A stretch of 64,000 bases of DNA. It comes from Bacteroidota bacterium. GTDB taxonomy: Bacteria; Bacteroidota; Bacteroidia; M30B66. How positions within the stretch are numbered: the first letter of the stretch is position 1; the number at the start of each line of letters is the position of its first letter. The notes beneath the pieces were generated by a model. It saw only the letters and a program-made list of their open reading frames with translations, was not told the DNA's origin and ran no database searches. Below, piece by piece: positions 26,306-36,164 of the stretch. The stretch is from contig JAIXUS010000033.1 of NCBI GenBank assembly GCA_027483445.1, positions 25,937-89,936 on the forward strand. The letters run 5' to 3'. Position numbers and translations under genes: made by a program.

Positions 26306-29179
26306 ATGATTCGTGATTTTGAAGCCCGCCACCTCGGGCCCCGTCCACACGAAGTGGACCACATGCTGAAAACCATCGGTGTTCACTCACTCGATGAATT
26401 GATTGATGCGACCATCCCGAAGGGCATTCGCCAAAAAGAACCGATGCGTATCGACGAACCCATGTCGGAATTCGAATACCTCCGTCACATTCGCGATTTG
26501 GCCGCCCTCAACAAGGTGTACAAAACCTACATCGGTTTAGGCTATTACAACACCATCACACCTTCGGTAATTCTCCGAAACATCTTTGAAAACCCGGGTT
26601 GGTACACCGCCTACACGCCTTACCAGGCAGAAATTGCGCAAGGCCGACTGGAGGCTTTGCTCAACTACCAAACCATGGTGATGGAACTTACCGGCATGGA
26701 GATCGCCAATGCTTCGCTGCTCGATGAAGCCACCGCTGCAGCCGAAGCCATGCATATGTTCTTCGCCATGCGCACCAAAGAACAGGTTAAGTCGAACGCC
26801 AACGTTTTGTTTGTGGCCGACACTTGCTTCCCGCAAACCATCGAATTGCTGAAAACCCGCTCAGCTCCATTAGGCATTGAATTGCTGATTGGCAATCCCA
26901 ATACCCTGGAATGGAACCCTGCTATTTTCGGGGCCGTTATCCAATACCCCAATATTGATGGCGAAGTGGCCGACTACCGCAGCTTCACCGAGGCGGCCAA
27001 GGCCAATCAGGCTTACGTATGTGTATGCGCCGACCTTATGAGCCTCGTGTTGCTCACACCGCCCGGCGAATGGGGTGCCGATTGCGTAGTGGGCTCCTCA
27101 CAGCGTTTTGGCGTTCCGATGGGCTACGGCGGACCGCATGCCGCGTTTTTCGCCACCAAAGAAGCATTCAAACGATTCATTCCCGGTCGTATCATTGGTG
27201 TTTCTATCGACAGCCAAGGCAACCGCGCGCTCCGCATGGCGCTGCAAACCCGCGAACAGCATATCAAACGCGACAAAGCCACTTCGAACATCTGCACGGC
27301 CCAGGCCTTGCTCGCCATCATGGCCTCGATGTACGCCGTGTACCATGGCCCTGATGGATTGAAGCAGATTGCCGCCCGCATCCACGCAAAAGCCTCCACT
27401 CTGGCCGAATGCCTTAAAAATGCAGGCTATACCATCCGCAACAACTCTTGGTTCGATACCCTCAGCATTGGGCTGCCGGCCGGGAAATCGGCCACAGCAC
27501 TTATGGATGCTGCCGTAGCCAAGGAAATTAACTTACGATTGGTCGATGAGCACACCGTAGCAGTTTCGCTCGATGAAACCACGGCCGGCGAAGATTTACA
27601 ATCGCTCGTTTCTCTGTTCGTCCAATTCGCAGGGGCTGCAGAGCAGATTGTACAATTACAGGAGCGCGAAAACCTGCCCGCCTCCTTGAAGCGCCAAAGT
27701 CCATTCCTCAGCCATGAGGTGTTTAACAGCTATCATTCCGAAACAGAGATGATGCGTTACATCAAGCGTCTGGAAAACAAAGATTTGGCCCTGAACCACT
27801 CCATGATTTCGCTGGGCTCATGCACCATGAAGCTCAATGCGGCCACTGAGTTGATGCCACTAAGCCTTCCCGAATTTGCCAATCTGCACCCATTTGTGCC
27901 GGTTGATCAGGCCGAAGGCTACCACCGCATGTTCCGCACGCTGGCCGCCGACTTATGTCAGGCTACCGGTTTCGAAGCCGTTTCGCTGCAACCCAATTCG
28001 GGCGCGCAAGGTGAGTACGCAGGCTTGATGACCATTCGTGCTTACCACCTCGATCGTGGCGACGCGCACCGCAACATCGCCTTGATTCCATCGTCGGCGC
28101 ACGGTACAAACCCGGCCTCGGCAGTCATGGCCGGAATGGATGTAGTGGTGGTGGCTTGCGATGAGGACGGAAACGTAGACATTGCCGATTTACGGGCGAA
28201 AGCAGAGCAATACAAAGACACATTGGCGGCCTTAATGGTGACCTATCCTTCGACGCATGGTGTGTTTGAAGAGGGCATCACAGAGATCACCCGGATCATC
28301 CATGAAAATGGCGGCCTCGTTTATATGGACGGAGCCAACATGAATGCCCAAGTGGGCTTAACCAGTCCGGGGAACATTGGGGCCGATGTTTGTCACCTCA
28401 ATCTCCATAAAACCTTTGCCATTCCGCACGGCGGCGGTGGTCCGGGAATGGGTCCGATTGGCGTAAACCACAAGCTGGCGCCTTATCTTCCTGGTCACGG
28501 ATTGGTAAAAACCGGTGGCGAAAAGGCCATCCACGCAGTGTCGGCTACGCCTTTCGGCAGCTCATTGATTTTGCTTGTTTCTTATGCTTACATCAAAATG
28601 CTGGGCGCTGATGGCCTTACGAATGCCACCCGTTATGCCATCCTCAATGCCAACTACATGCGGGCTAAACTGGAGCGCCACTTCCCGGTGCTTTATAAAG
28701 GACACGCCGGAAATGTAGCGCACGAGATGATTCTCGACTGCCGCGAATTTAAGAAGACCGCCAAGGTTGAAGTAGCCGATATTGCTAAACGTTTGATGGA
28801 CTACGGCTACCATGCACCCACTGTTTCTTTCCCGGTTCCCGGAACAATTATGATTGAGCCCACAGAAAGTGAAGCTCTGGCTGAACTCGACCGTTTTTGT
28901 GAAGCCATGATTAGCATCCGTAACGAGATTGCAGAAATTGAAACCGGTTTGGCTTCGCCGGAGAACAATGTGATTGTGAACGCTCCACATACGGCGAAAA
29001 TGGTCATTAACGACAGTTGGGAAAAGCCATACAGCCGCGAAAAGGCCGCCTACCCGCTGGCGTGGGTGTCGGAGAATAAATTCTGGCCTTCGGTGGGTAA
29101 AGTCGACAACGCTTATGGTGACCGTAATCTGGTTTGCAGCTGTTTACCGATGGAGGCTTACGCCAAAGCCGACGTATAA
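26306..29179 (+). CDS. gcvP: Glycine dehydrogenase (decarboxylating), P-protein
   Basis: The 957-residue PLP-dependent P-protein of the glycine cleavage system, releasing CO2 from glycine and passing the aminomethyl group to the H-protein lipoyl arm. It is the single-chain form with both halves fused. Signatures: N-terminal '[17 protein letters not shown]', and in the second half the PLP-Lys motif '[20 protein letters not shown]'. Length is typical. The other gcv genes are not in this window, as is common in this phylum. No canonical promoter was found in the divergent spacer on this strand. Confidence 0.97.
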   Translation: MIRDFEARHLGPRPHEVDHMLKTIGVHSLDELIDATIPKGIRQKEPMRIDEPMSEFEYLRHIRDLAALNKVYKTYIGLGYYNTITPSVILRNIFENPGWYTAYTPYQAEIAQGRLEALLNYQTMVMELTGMEIANASLLDEATAAAEAMHMFFAMRTKEQVKSNANVLFVADTCFPQTIELLKTRSAPLGIELLIGNPNTLEWNPAIFGAVIQYPNIDGEVADYRSFTEAAKANQAYVCVCADLMSLVLLTPPGEWGADCVVGSSQRFGVPMGYGGPHAAFFATKEAFKRFIPGRIIGVSIDSQGNRALRMALQTREQHIKRDKATSNICTAQALLAIMASMYAVYHGPDGLKQIAARIHAKASTLAECLKNAGYTIRNNSWFDTLSIGLPAGKSATALMDAAVAKEINLRLVDEHTVAVSLDETTAGEDLQSLVSLFVQFAGAAEQIVQLQERENLPASLKRQSPFLSHEVFNSYHSETEMMRYIKRLENKDLALNHSMISLGSCTMKLNAATELMPLSLPEFANLHPFVPVDQAEGYHRMFRTLAADLCQATGFEAVSLQPNSGAQGEYAGLMTIRAYHLDRGDAHRNIALIPSSAHGTNPASAVMAGMDVVVVACDEDGNVDIADLRAKAEQYKDTLAALMVTYPSTHGVFEEGITEITRIIHENGGLVYMDGANMNAQVGLTSPGNIGADVCHLNLHKTFAIPHGGGGPGMGPIGVNHKLAPYLPGHGLVKTGGEKAIHAVSATPFGSSLILLVSYAYIKMLGADGLTNATRYAILNANYMRAKLERHFPVLYKGHAGNVAHEMILDCREFKKTAKVEVADIAKRLMDYGYHAPTVSFPVPGTIMIEPTESEALAELDRFCEAMISIRNEIAEIETGLASPENNVIVNAPHTAKMVINDSWEKPYSREKAAYPLAWVSENKFWPSVGKVDNAYGDRNLVCSCLPMEAYAKADV

Positions 29180-29194
29180 ACTTTCAACACAGGT

Positions 29195-29224
29195 TTGTAA
29201 TTCCAGTTCATAACCCTACATTTG
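29195..29224 (+). promoter_or_regulatory. Promoter of the 605-residue T9SS cargo gene
   Basis: TTG at 29195-29197, a 19-nt spacer and TACATTTG at 29217-29224 fit the Bacteroidota consensus exactly. The leader is about 20 nt and A-rich. The match agrees with the apparent high-expression codon use of the gene. Confidence 0.75.
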
Positions 29225-29252
29225 CCAAATAATAACCACACGTTAACACACG

Positions 29253-31070
29253 ATGAAATCACGTTTCCTAATCGCTTCGCTGCTCGGGTGCACAGTGATG
29301 GCCTTTGCTCAAAAGGCTCAACTGCCCGGTGTAGGCGTAACAAAAAACAAAGCCGCCTTTGGTAATGCTGAGGCCGGTGTAATTAACGAAGGTCCAAGAC
29401 AAACCATTTGGACTGATGACTTTTCCAATGCTTCGAACTGGGTAATTGCCAACGAAGTGGGGAACAACGACAACTGGGTAATTGGAACTGAAGGTCCTGC
29501 GGGAACTCAGTTTGGTATTCCAGATATAGCTTCAACCACTGCTTCTAACGGTTTTGCATTGTTCGATTCTGACATCCTTTGTTCAGGAAACCAAATTGCA
29601 AACCTGACTTTGGCCAATGGCATCGACTGTTCTGGCTTCACTGAAGTGGCATTGCGCTTTCAGCAGCAGTACAGAAGATTCCGCGATTCTACTTTCGTAT
29701 TCGTTTCAAACGATGACGGAGCAACTTGGGTAAAATACCCCGTAAATGAGTCGCTGACAAACAACGACTTCGTGGCCAGCAACCCTGACGTTGCCTCTGT
29801 ATTGATTAGCCCTACTGCGGCTGGTCAGTCGAACGTTAAAATTCGTTTCCAGTTCTACAGCCCTTCTACATTGGGTGCAGGTTCTGGTTGCGCTTATTCA
29901 TGGATGGTTGATGACGTTGAATTGTACGTTCCTCCAGTTAACGAACTTCGCGTAACAGCTATGTATCACGCAGACATTGTAGCTGATTTTGAGCAAGGTA
30001 CTACACCACTTAGCCAAGCTGACACAGTGTTCGCTGGTTTCTCAGTGAAAAGCGAAGGTTCGGCAGTACAGAATGCCACTGTAAACTGGTCTGTAAAGCG
30101 CAGTGGTGCTACAGTAGCCAGCGGTACAGCTCCAACTCCTGTTACTGTTGGTCCATTTGAAACGGTAACAGCATTCTTGTCGACCAACTATGTACCTGAC
30201 CAAACCGGAAGCTACACTGTAGAGGTGGCGGTTGTAGGTGGCGACAATGACCCAACTCCGGATAATAACAACGGTGTAAAGGACTTTACCATTTCGCAAA
30301 ACCTATTTGCCTCAGTAAATGGTCTGGCCAATGTTGGTACTGTATCATACAGCGGTCCTGGCCCGATATTCGAAGCTTACAAAGCCGGTCAGCAATACTT
30401 AATTAAAGCACCTCAGACCTTATACAACATCGACTTCGCCGTTTCGGGTGGAAGCACACCTGCTGCTCAAAACGTTGAATTACAGGTTGAGCTGTACGAC
30501 AACTCTTTGGCCACTCCTCTTGCCTTAGAAGCTTATAACATTTCTGCAAGCCACCCTACAACACCTACTTGGGTTTCTTCAGCGCTTTCAAGCCCTGTTG
30601 ACTTAGCGGCAGGTGTGTACATTGCTGCAATCGGAAACCTCGATTCAGACAAGCGTTTCACATTCTTTGCTGAAGATGGTGACGATGATGTAGGAACTTT
30701 AATGTATGGTCCTTTCGGTGCCAACCAAGCTGTTGACTGGTTTATTGGTTACGATTTCTCTCCGGCAGTAGCCCTGAATTTCGAGAACACCATTGGTTTC
30801 GAATCCATTGAGAACGTAAACAACCTCAACGTATTCCCTAACCCAGCCAATGAAAGCATTACTGTAACTGCTACATTCGGAAAAGTAAGCAGCATGCGTT
30901 TAAGCCTCGTTGATTTGAGCGGTAAAGAAGTATACTTCAAGTCGATTTCTGGCAACGTAGCCGCATTCAAAGATGTAATCGCACTGGACGAGTTCGCTAA
31001 CGGTATTTACACCTTGCGTCTCGAAAGCAGCAAAGGCATCTCTACTCAAAAAGTAGTAGTAGCACACTAA
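29253..31070 (+). CDS. T9SS type A cargo with N-terminal jelly-roll-like domain, probably highly expressed
   Basis: A 605-residue exported protein: signal peptide MKSRFLIASLLGCTVMAFAQ; an N-terminal beta-sandwich (about 45-230, TIWTDDFSNASNWVIANE ... YSWMVDDVELYVP) of the choice-of-anchor/MAM-like kind; a CARDB-like Ig domain (about 235-350); a further beta domain (about 360-510); and a T9SS sorting domain from about 525 (LNVFPNPANESITVTATF ... ANGIYTLRLESSKG ... KVVVAH). Codon use differs from neighbours, with more GTA, ACT, GCT and TCT, as in highly expressed genes of this phylum. A perfect promoter precedes it and a terminator follows. Substrate unknown. Confidence 0.88.
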   Translation: MKSRFLIASLLGCTVMAFAQKAQLPGVGVTKNKAAFGNAEAGVINEGPRQTIWTDDFSNASNWVIANEVGNNDNWVIGTEGPAGTQFGIPDIASTTASNGFALFDSDILCSGNQIANLTLANGIDCSGFTEVALRFQQQYRRFRDSTFVFVSNDDGATWVKYPVNESLTNNDFVASNPDVASVLISPTAAGQSNVKIRFQFYSPSTLGAGSGCAYSWMVDDVELYVPPVNELRVTAMYHADIVADFEQGTTPLSQADTVFAGFSVKSEGSAVQNATVNWSVKRSGATVASGTAPTPVTVGPFETVTAFLSTNYVPDQTGSYTVEVAVVGGDNDPTPDNNNGVKDFTISQNLFASVNGLANVGTVSYSGPGPIFEAYKAGQQYLIKAPQTLYNIDFAVSGGSTPAAQNVELQVELYDNSLATPLALEAYNISASHPTTPTWVSSALSSPVDLAAGVYIAAIGNLDSDKRFTFFAEDGDDDVGTLMYGPFGANQAVDWFIGYDFSPAVALNFENTIGFESIENVNNLNVFPNPANESITVTATFGKVSSMRLSLVDLSGKEVYFKSISGNVAAFKDVIALDEFANGIYTLRLESSKGISTQKVVVAH

Positions 31071-31095
31071 GCTGTCATAATCCGCATTTATAAAG

Positions 31096-31129
31096 CCCTC
31101 TGAGCACAAACTCAGGGGGTTTTTTCTTT
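31096..31129 (+). terminator. Terminator after the 605-residue T9SS cargo
   Basis: CCCTCTGAG and CTCAGGGGG form a 9-bp stem (one T-G pair) with a 6-nt loop, followed by TTTTTTCTTTC. It ends 14 bases before the next start codon. Confidence 0.8.
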
Positions 31130-31142
31130 CTTTGCAAACTCA

Positions 31143-32054
31143 ATGAAAAATATCCTAATCTTCTTTGCACTTGGAATTTGCACCTTAGGTGTTCGGGCGC
31201 AAACCGATACGCTCGACCAATTCTGGAAGCAAGCTGCCGATACAGGTATCATTGTTTCGCCTAACGGCGGATGGGTTTCCGGGACAAACGGTTATGGCGA
31301 TCGGGAGAAGCATCAGGCGTTTTTTAATACACGTACCTATTCCGTGTTAGGCGCCATTGTTTGGATTGCCCGCCTTGATACCCCATCAGGAAATCCGGAA
31401 AACTCCCGCACCTGGCTCAAACTTAAGCGGCTCGACATTACCACCACTACTACGGCCCCGTTCATCCGCGGTCCGCGCGAAACCATCGACTCTGTTGCAT
31501 TCCCGCTTTCTACACTGCAGGCCGGAGATAGCCCTGAAACAGGGTTCAACTGGCTGCCCTTCCCAACACCTGTGCTGGTGAACCAACCCTATACCATGGG
31601 ACTAACCGTGTTTGAAGAAATTCAAAACGATACACTTGCCCTCATGCATTCCGAACCCGATAGCGTGAGTGCAGCCGGACGCAGTTGGGAGCTCTACAAC
31701 GGACGCTTTCGACGCATGATCGATAGCTGGGGCCTCAACATCGACTTCGCTATTTTTCCGGTAATCGACACCACACTCAACGCGACAAATTCACCGGCTT
31801 CGGCCTTCGATTTAACGCTCTTCCCCAATCCAACCCAGTCGGTTTTACACCTCACTGGGTTTCCCGATTCCAGTAATGATGCGTACGATGTGAGCCTGTA
31901 TTCCGCGGATGGCCGACACCTCAGAAATCAAAAATTACAACACAACAGCGGCACTCTAACCCTAAGTGTGGATGACCTCACGCCCGGAATTTATCTCATC
32001 AAACTCAGTAATGGTAAAGCCTGGGGTGTGAAACCTTTTATAATCCACCGATAA
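31143..32054 (+). CDS. T9SS type A sorting domain-containing exported protein
   Basis: A 303-residue exported protein with signal peptide (MKNILIFFALGICTLGVRAQ). The central domain (about 25-215) is beta-rich and unrecognised. The T9SS type A sorting domain starts near residue 220 (FDLTLFPNPTQSVLHLTGF ... DDLTPGIYLIKLSNGKAWG). A weak -7-like TTTCTTTG lies just upstream, within the preceding terminator tail. The central region shares its general layout, but no clear sequence identity, with the next gene. Confidence 0.85.
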   Translation: MKNILIFFALGICTLGVRAQTDTLDQFWKQAADTGIIVSPNGGWVSGTNGYGDREKHQAFFNTRTYSVLGAIVWIARLDTPSGNPENSRTWLKLKRLDITTTTTAPFIRGPRETIDSVAFPLSTLQAGDSPETGFNWLPFPTPVLVNQPYTMGLTVFEEIQNDTLALMHSEPDSVSAAGRSWELYNGRFRRMIDSWGLNIDFAIFPVIDTTLNATNSPASAFDLTLFPNPTQSVLHLTGFPDSSNDAYDVSLYSADGRHLRNQKLQHNSGTLTLSVDDLTPGIYLIKLSNGKAWGVKPFIIHR

Positions 32055-32119
32055 ATCAGAAAATTTGTTTTTTCCTATCTTGCCCTCAGATTCTAACTTT
32101 AGCTTCAAATACCCACGAC

Positions 32120-33295
32120 ATGAGAAAGTTCTGTACGATTTTATCCCTACTCTTTAGTTTGACTGTCTTCGGACAATCGGCTGTTCCACGCGTTAATCTT
32201 GAGAAATACCGTGTTTCAAACGAAGAAGTGGCCGCTGCAAAGGCCCGCCTGAATCAGGCTGCCGAAAGAACAAGCTATTCAATTTACGTCGACTATCCGG
32301 TTGCCGATCAAATTGAAGCAGGTGCACCAACTATTCAAAACTTCCTTTGGACCTTCAATTCGGGCTACGATGCCAATGATACCGACGTAGTAGCGATGAA
32401 CTACATTGGTGTGCGAATCCGCGATTTAATTGGATACACCGATCCGACTCAAGACCCATTGGCTTCCTACGTTGGGCCATTCCCTTACAACAATTCAACA
32501 ACAATCACCATCGACTCAATCTATGCGCTGTTTTCACATGAAAACAACTCAGGTTTGCCCGATACCTTTATCGTTGAATTGCGCCAACAAAATTCCGGCG
32601 GTAATCTATTGCCTACCGGCCCACTCGTATGGGCTGACTCAATCATTACCACTACCAGCCTCTCTCCCGGTGGAAACTGGCTTGGAAGCAATGCCCTCTT
32701 CTCATTGGCCATACCATGCGGTATTACTACCACCCCTAACCAGCGTGTAGGCGTTACCCTTCAATACAGAGCTCCTGAAGCTGATACACTCGGTATGCTC
32801 GCCGGCTTTGTTCCAAACCCCGACAACACCGAACTTGCACTCAAAACCCGCTTTCCAAACTCTTTCTTCCGTTGGATGGGCGTTCTAGGTAGCGCTGTTG
32901 TAAACAGTTCCAACATCTTCTTCCCTCCTGCTCCAGGTGCCGACACCGGTTATTTTGAAGCACAAAACTGGCAGATTTGGGCTTTAGTGACCTTCATCGA
33001 CGAAACAGGCTTCAAGAAAAGCATGTACACCTCCATGGACATGGGCAACAGCTTCCCGAACCCAACCCTCGATGCAAGCCGCTTTAACTTTAGCACCGCC
33101 AAAGCACAAAACATCAACCTTGAAGTGTTCGACCTCAATGGCCGCGTGATTTACACCCGCAACCTGGGCTTCCGCAATACCGGCGATCACCTCGTTGAAC
33201 TGCCCTCTGAGCAATTGGAATCAGGCACTTACTTCTATCGATTACAAGGCGAAGAAGGAGCTTCAGAAATGAAGAAGTTTACAGTACTGCGCTAA
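32120..33295 (+). CDS. T9SS type A sorting domain-containing exported protein
   Basis: A 391-residue exported protein: signal peptide MRKFCTILSLLFSLTVFGQ; a central unrecognised beta domain (about 50-300); and a C-terminal T9SS-type domain from about 305 (MGNSFPNPTLDASRFNFS ... NINLEVFDLNGRVIYTRNL ... SGTYFYRLQGEEG ... KKFTVLR). It is the third consecutive T9SS cargo gene and ends at a two-way terminator shared with queA. Confidence 0.85.
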   Translation: MRKFCTILSLLFSLTVFGQSAVPRVNLEKYRVSNEEVAAAKARLNQAAERTSYSIYVDYPVADQIEAGAPTIQNFLWTFNSGYDANDTDVVAMNYIGVRIRDLIGYTDPTQDPLASYVGPFPYNNSTTITIDSIYALFSHENNSGLPDTFIVELRQQNSGGNLLPTGPLVWADSIITTTSLSPGGNWLGSNALFSLAIPCGITTTPNQRVGVTLQYRAPEADTLGMLAGFVPNPDNTELALKTRFPNSFFRWMGVLGSAVVNSSNIFFPPAPGADTGYFEAQNWQIWALVTFIDETGFKKSMYTSMDMGNSFPNPTLDASRFNFSTAKAQNINLEVFDLNGRVIYTRNLGFRNTGDHLVELPSEQLESGTYFYRLQGEEGASEMKKFTVLR

Positions 33296-33316
33296 ACAAC
33301 GTTTTAAAAAATAAAG

Positions 33317-33352
33317 AAGCCCCGGAGTTTACTGAATTCCGGGGCTTTTTTT
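33317..33352. terminator. Terminator between convergent T9SS cargo gene and queA
   Basis: AAGCCCCGGA and TCCGGGGCTT form a 10-bp stem with an 11-nt loop, followed by a T-run on the plus strand. On the minus strand the flank (CTTCTTTATTTTTT) is also T-rich, so it can serve both genes. Confidence 0.85.
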
Positions 33353-34574
33353 ATTGCTTATACAACAACGAACTATCCCCAAAACTCAGGAAGCGATAGT
33401 CGTTTGCTAAAGCGTGCTCATATACCTTGCGCCAATCGTCGCCAATAAATGCCGATACCAACAGCAACAACGTGCTTTTAGGTTGATGAAAATTGGTAAT
33501 CAGGCGATCAGCCATGCGAAGCTTATAGCCCGGCGCAATCAACAAGCCGGTTTCTCCATGCAACGACTTAACGCCATGCCTCTGCATCCTTTCCAACAGC
33601 GAACTCAGTATTTCCGGGTAAGGCAAACACTCCGCTTCGGCATACTCGTATGGCTCCCATTGATGCACCTTCATGGCAGGCACCTCCGATTCTGGGGCGC
33701 GGTGTAAACGGAGCGCGGTCCAATAAAGGCTTTCTAAACTGCGTAAAGAGGTTGTGCCCACCACCGTAATGTTACCGCTGTGTTTGGCCAACAAAGCAAT
33801 GAGTTCCAGGGGAACAATCACCTCCTCCTCATGCATGGTGTGCTCAGCCATGGTTGCCGCCTTAACGGGCTTAAAGGTTCCGGCACCAACATGAAGGGTT
33901 AACGATTCGGTAAGCACTCCTTTTGCCTTAAGATCGGCAAATGTTCTTTCGGTGAAATGCAAACCCGCTGTGGGTGCGGCAACCGAGCCTTTCTCCTTGG
34001 CATACACGGTTTGATATCGCTCGGCGTCGCCGGCAACTGGCTCCCGTTTCAGATAGGGTGGCAATGGAATGTTTCCGGCAAGCTCCAATACGTCGGCAAA
34101 ACAAAAGGTGCTGGGAGCCCACTCAAAATGAACCTTATAGCCATCCAAAACACGCTCACCCTTGCGGGCCCAAAGTTTTAAAGGCCCAACTTCCAAAAAC
34201 AATACATCGTGGTCTTTCCACTTCCGGGCATGACCTACCAAACAAAGCCACTCAGCCGAACCGGTTTGCAGCATGGCCGTAGGAATATCGCAATGCGATC
34301 CGGCGGGCTCCAAACAGAAAATTTCGATAGCCGCCAGCGAAGGCGTTTGGAAATGCAATCGGGCCTGAACAACACGGGTGTGGTTGAAAATCAATAAATC
34401 GCCCGCATCGAAATACTCGGACAACTCGTGAAACACCCGATCGCTGATGTTTCCGTTACGGTAAACCAACAGCTTCGAGGCATCGCGCTGCTCTGTTGGA
34501 AACCGGGCAATCCGCTCGTCGGGTAAATCGAAACCAAAGGCCTCTATCGATAGCGTTGAAGGATGCTTGCTCAC
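33351..34574 (-). CDS. queA: S-adenosylmethionine:tRNA ribosyltransferase-isomerase
   Basis: A 407-residue enzyme that transfers and isomerises the ribosyl part of SAM onto preQ1 in tRNA, forming epoxyqueuosine at the wobble position of GUN anticodons. Signatures: 'FDLPDERIARFPTEQRDASK' at the N-terminus, 'GDLLIFNHTRVVQARL', 'SVAAPTAGLHFTERTF', 'HVGAGTFKPVKA' and 'ITNFHQPKSTLLLLVSAFIG'. It is somewhat longer than proteobacterial QueA, as usual in Bacteroidota. Its start overlaps the mlaF-like stop by 4 bases, so it is translated as the last gene of that operon. Confidence 0.95.
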   Translation of the reverse strand: MSKHPSTLSIEAFGFDLPDERIARFPTEQRDASKLLVYRNGNISDRVFHELSEYFDAGDLLIFNHTRVVQARLHFQTPSLAAIEIFCLEPAGSHCDIPTAMLQTGSAEWLCLVGHARKWKDHDVLFLEVGPLKLWARKGERVLDGYKVHFEWAPSTFCFADVLELAGNIPLPPYLKREPVAGDAERYQTVYAKEKGSVAAPTAGLHFTERTFADLKAKGVLTESLTLHVGAGTFKPVKAATMAEHTMHEEEVIVPLELIALLAKHSGNITVVGTTSLRSLESLYWTALRLHRAPESEVPAMKVHQWEPYEYAEAECLPYPEILSSLLERMQRHGVKSLHGETGLLIAPGYKLRMADRLITNFHQPKSTLLLLVSAFIGDDWRKVYEHALANDYRFLSFGDSSLLYKQ

Positions 34575-35332
34575 AATTTCTGGGAAGCTTTACGGATTCG
34601 TTGAAATAACTCGGAAGCGTACACAAAATCGTTCACCTCCGCATTGTCGGTTTCAAGGATGCTATTCTTGTCGCCTTCCCACCACTTTTGCCCCTTGTTC
34701 AGGTAAATGATTTTCTGGCCAATCTCCAACACCGAATTCATATCGTGCGTGTTTACCACCGTGGTTATATTGTACTCCTCCGTGATCTCCTGGATCAGAT
34801 TATCAATAACAATCGACGTTTTAGGATCCAGGCCGGAGTTAGGCTCGTCGCAAAATAAATACTTGGGGTTTAAGGCAATGGCGCGGGCGATGGCCACACG
34901 CTTCTTCATACCCCCACTAATCTGACTTGGATACAGTTGATACGCCGCATTCAAGTTCACCCGATTCAGACAGAACTCTACCCGGTCTTTAATTTCAGAT
35001 TCGCTCAAAGAAGAGAACATCTGCAATGGAAACGCAACGTTCTCCCAAACGGTCTGCGAATCAAACAAGGCCCCGCCCTGAAATACCATTCCGAAATCTT
35101 TACGCAGCAATCGCTTGTCTTCTTCTGTCGACTTGGAGAACTGTCGGCCATCATACAAAATATCGCCTTCATCGACCGTATACAAGGCTACCAGACACTT
35201 CATCAATACCGTCTTCCCGGAGCCACTGCCACCAATGACCAGATTGGTCTTCCCCGTTTCGAAAACCAACGAAACGTCATCCAGAATTTTACGCCCACTA
35301 AACGACTTACTGATGTGCTGAACCTCAATCAT
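34571..35332 (-). CDS. mlaF: ABC transporter ATP-binding protein, MlaF-like
   Basis: A 253-residue ATPase. Walker A is 'GGSGSGKTVLMKCL', the ABC signature 'ISGGMKKRVAIARA', Walker B 'YLFCDEPNSGLDP' and the switch His is in 'VVNTHDMNSV'. Together with the MlaE-like permease it should drive lipid (phospholipid) movement between the membranes. It overlaps both neighbours by 4 bases (permease upstream, queA downstream). No MlaD-like substrate-binding gene lies nearby; in many Bacteroidota it is elsewhere. The symbol is a family assignment. Confidence 0.9.
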   Translation of the reverse strand: MIEVQHISKSFSGRKILDDVSLVFETGKTNLVIGGSGSGKTVLMKCLVALYTVDEGDILYDGRQFSKSTEEDKRLLRKDFGMVFQGGALFDSQTVWENVAFPLQMFSSLSESEIKDRVEFCLNRVNLNAAYQLYPSQISGGMKKRVAIARAIALNPKYLFCDEPNSGLDPKTSIVIDNLIQEITEEYNITTVVNTHDMNSVLEIGQKIIYLNKGQKWWEGDKNSILETDNAEVNDFVYASELFQRIRKASQKL

Positions 35333-36069
35333 GAAAGCATCATTTGAGTGAGTAAATAATTGGCCAACAATAAAATGATACTGCTATACACAACGGCTTT
35401 TGTGCTCGAAACACCTACCTCAAGTGCGCCCCCTTCGGCGTAATACCCAAAAAAGGCTGAAATAGAGGTAATCAGAAACGCAAAAACCACTGTTTTAATG
35501 AGCGCATACGACACGTAAAATGGCACAAAGGCATATTGAAGTCCATACACAAACTCATGCGTCGATACCACCCCGGCCAGCAAACCAAAAATTAACCCGC
35601 CGGCCATCCCCAAAAACATTGAAATCACAATGAGAAAGGGGTTGATAAAAATGGCCGCCAAAATTTTGGGCAACACCAAAAAAGAACCCGAATTCACACC
35701 CATAATTTCGAGGGCATCAATCTGTTCTGTAACACGCATCATTCCAAGCTCAGAGGCAATCGAAGAACCTACTTTTCCGGCCAAAATAAGGCTGATAATG
35801 GTAGGCGAAAACTCCAATAAAATCGAGTCGCGCGTGGCTAAACCTACCGCGTAAAGCGGGATGAATGGACTGGTAATATTGTAGGCCGTTTGTATGGTGA
35901 GGGCCGCACCCATAAACAATGAAATAATCATGATGATGGGCAATGAATTGATGCCCAAAGAGTTAATCTCGAAGAAAAACTGTTTCCAGAAGCGCTTCCA
36001 TTGCTGAGGCTTGCTGAATACAAGGCCGATAAAAAGGAAATACTTTCCGAGCGTTTCAAAAACCTTCAT
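35329..36069 (-). CDS. mlaE: MlaE family lipid ABC transporter permease
   Basis: A 246-residue inner-membrane permease with about five or six membrane helices and the MlaE signature region ('LGMMRVTEQIDALEIMGVNS'), plus 'IISLFMGAALTIQTAYN' in the N-terminal half. A longer frame starting at 36120 is rejected because MKVFETLGKYFLF fits the family start and the extra residues would overlap the pabB promoter. It is first in the mlaE-mlaF-queA operon and divergent from pabB, with 95 bp between start codons. Confidence 0.9.
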   Translation of the reverse strand: MKVFETLGKYFLFIGLVFSKPQQWKRFWKQFFFEINSLGINSLPIIMIISLFMGAALTIQTAYNITSPFIPLYAVGLATRDSILLEFSPTIISLILAGKVGSSIASELGMMRVTEQIDALEIMGVNSGSFLVLPKILAAIFINPFLIVISMFLGMAGGLIFGLLAGVVSTHEFVYGLQYAFVPFYVSYALIKTVVFAFLITSISAFFGYYAEGGALEVGVSSTKAVVYSSIILLLANYLLTQMMLS

Positions 36070-36152
36070 CGGGGTAAATTTCGGTGAAATTTGGCCAACT
36101 GAACACGCGCTTTGAGGCAATTATCAGAGTGCTGTTGTTAATGCCTTGCATG

Positions 36153-36160
36153 TACCTTTG
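36153..36160 (+). promoter_or_regulatory. -7 box abutting the pabB GTG start
   Basis: TACCTTTG, the same sequence as at 9482-9489, and at the same distance (4 nt) from its start codon, here GTG at 36165. A TTG at 36135-36137 has a short 15-nt spacer, so the -33 element is weak. Confidence 0.5.
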
Positions 36161-36164
36161 CAGG

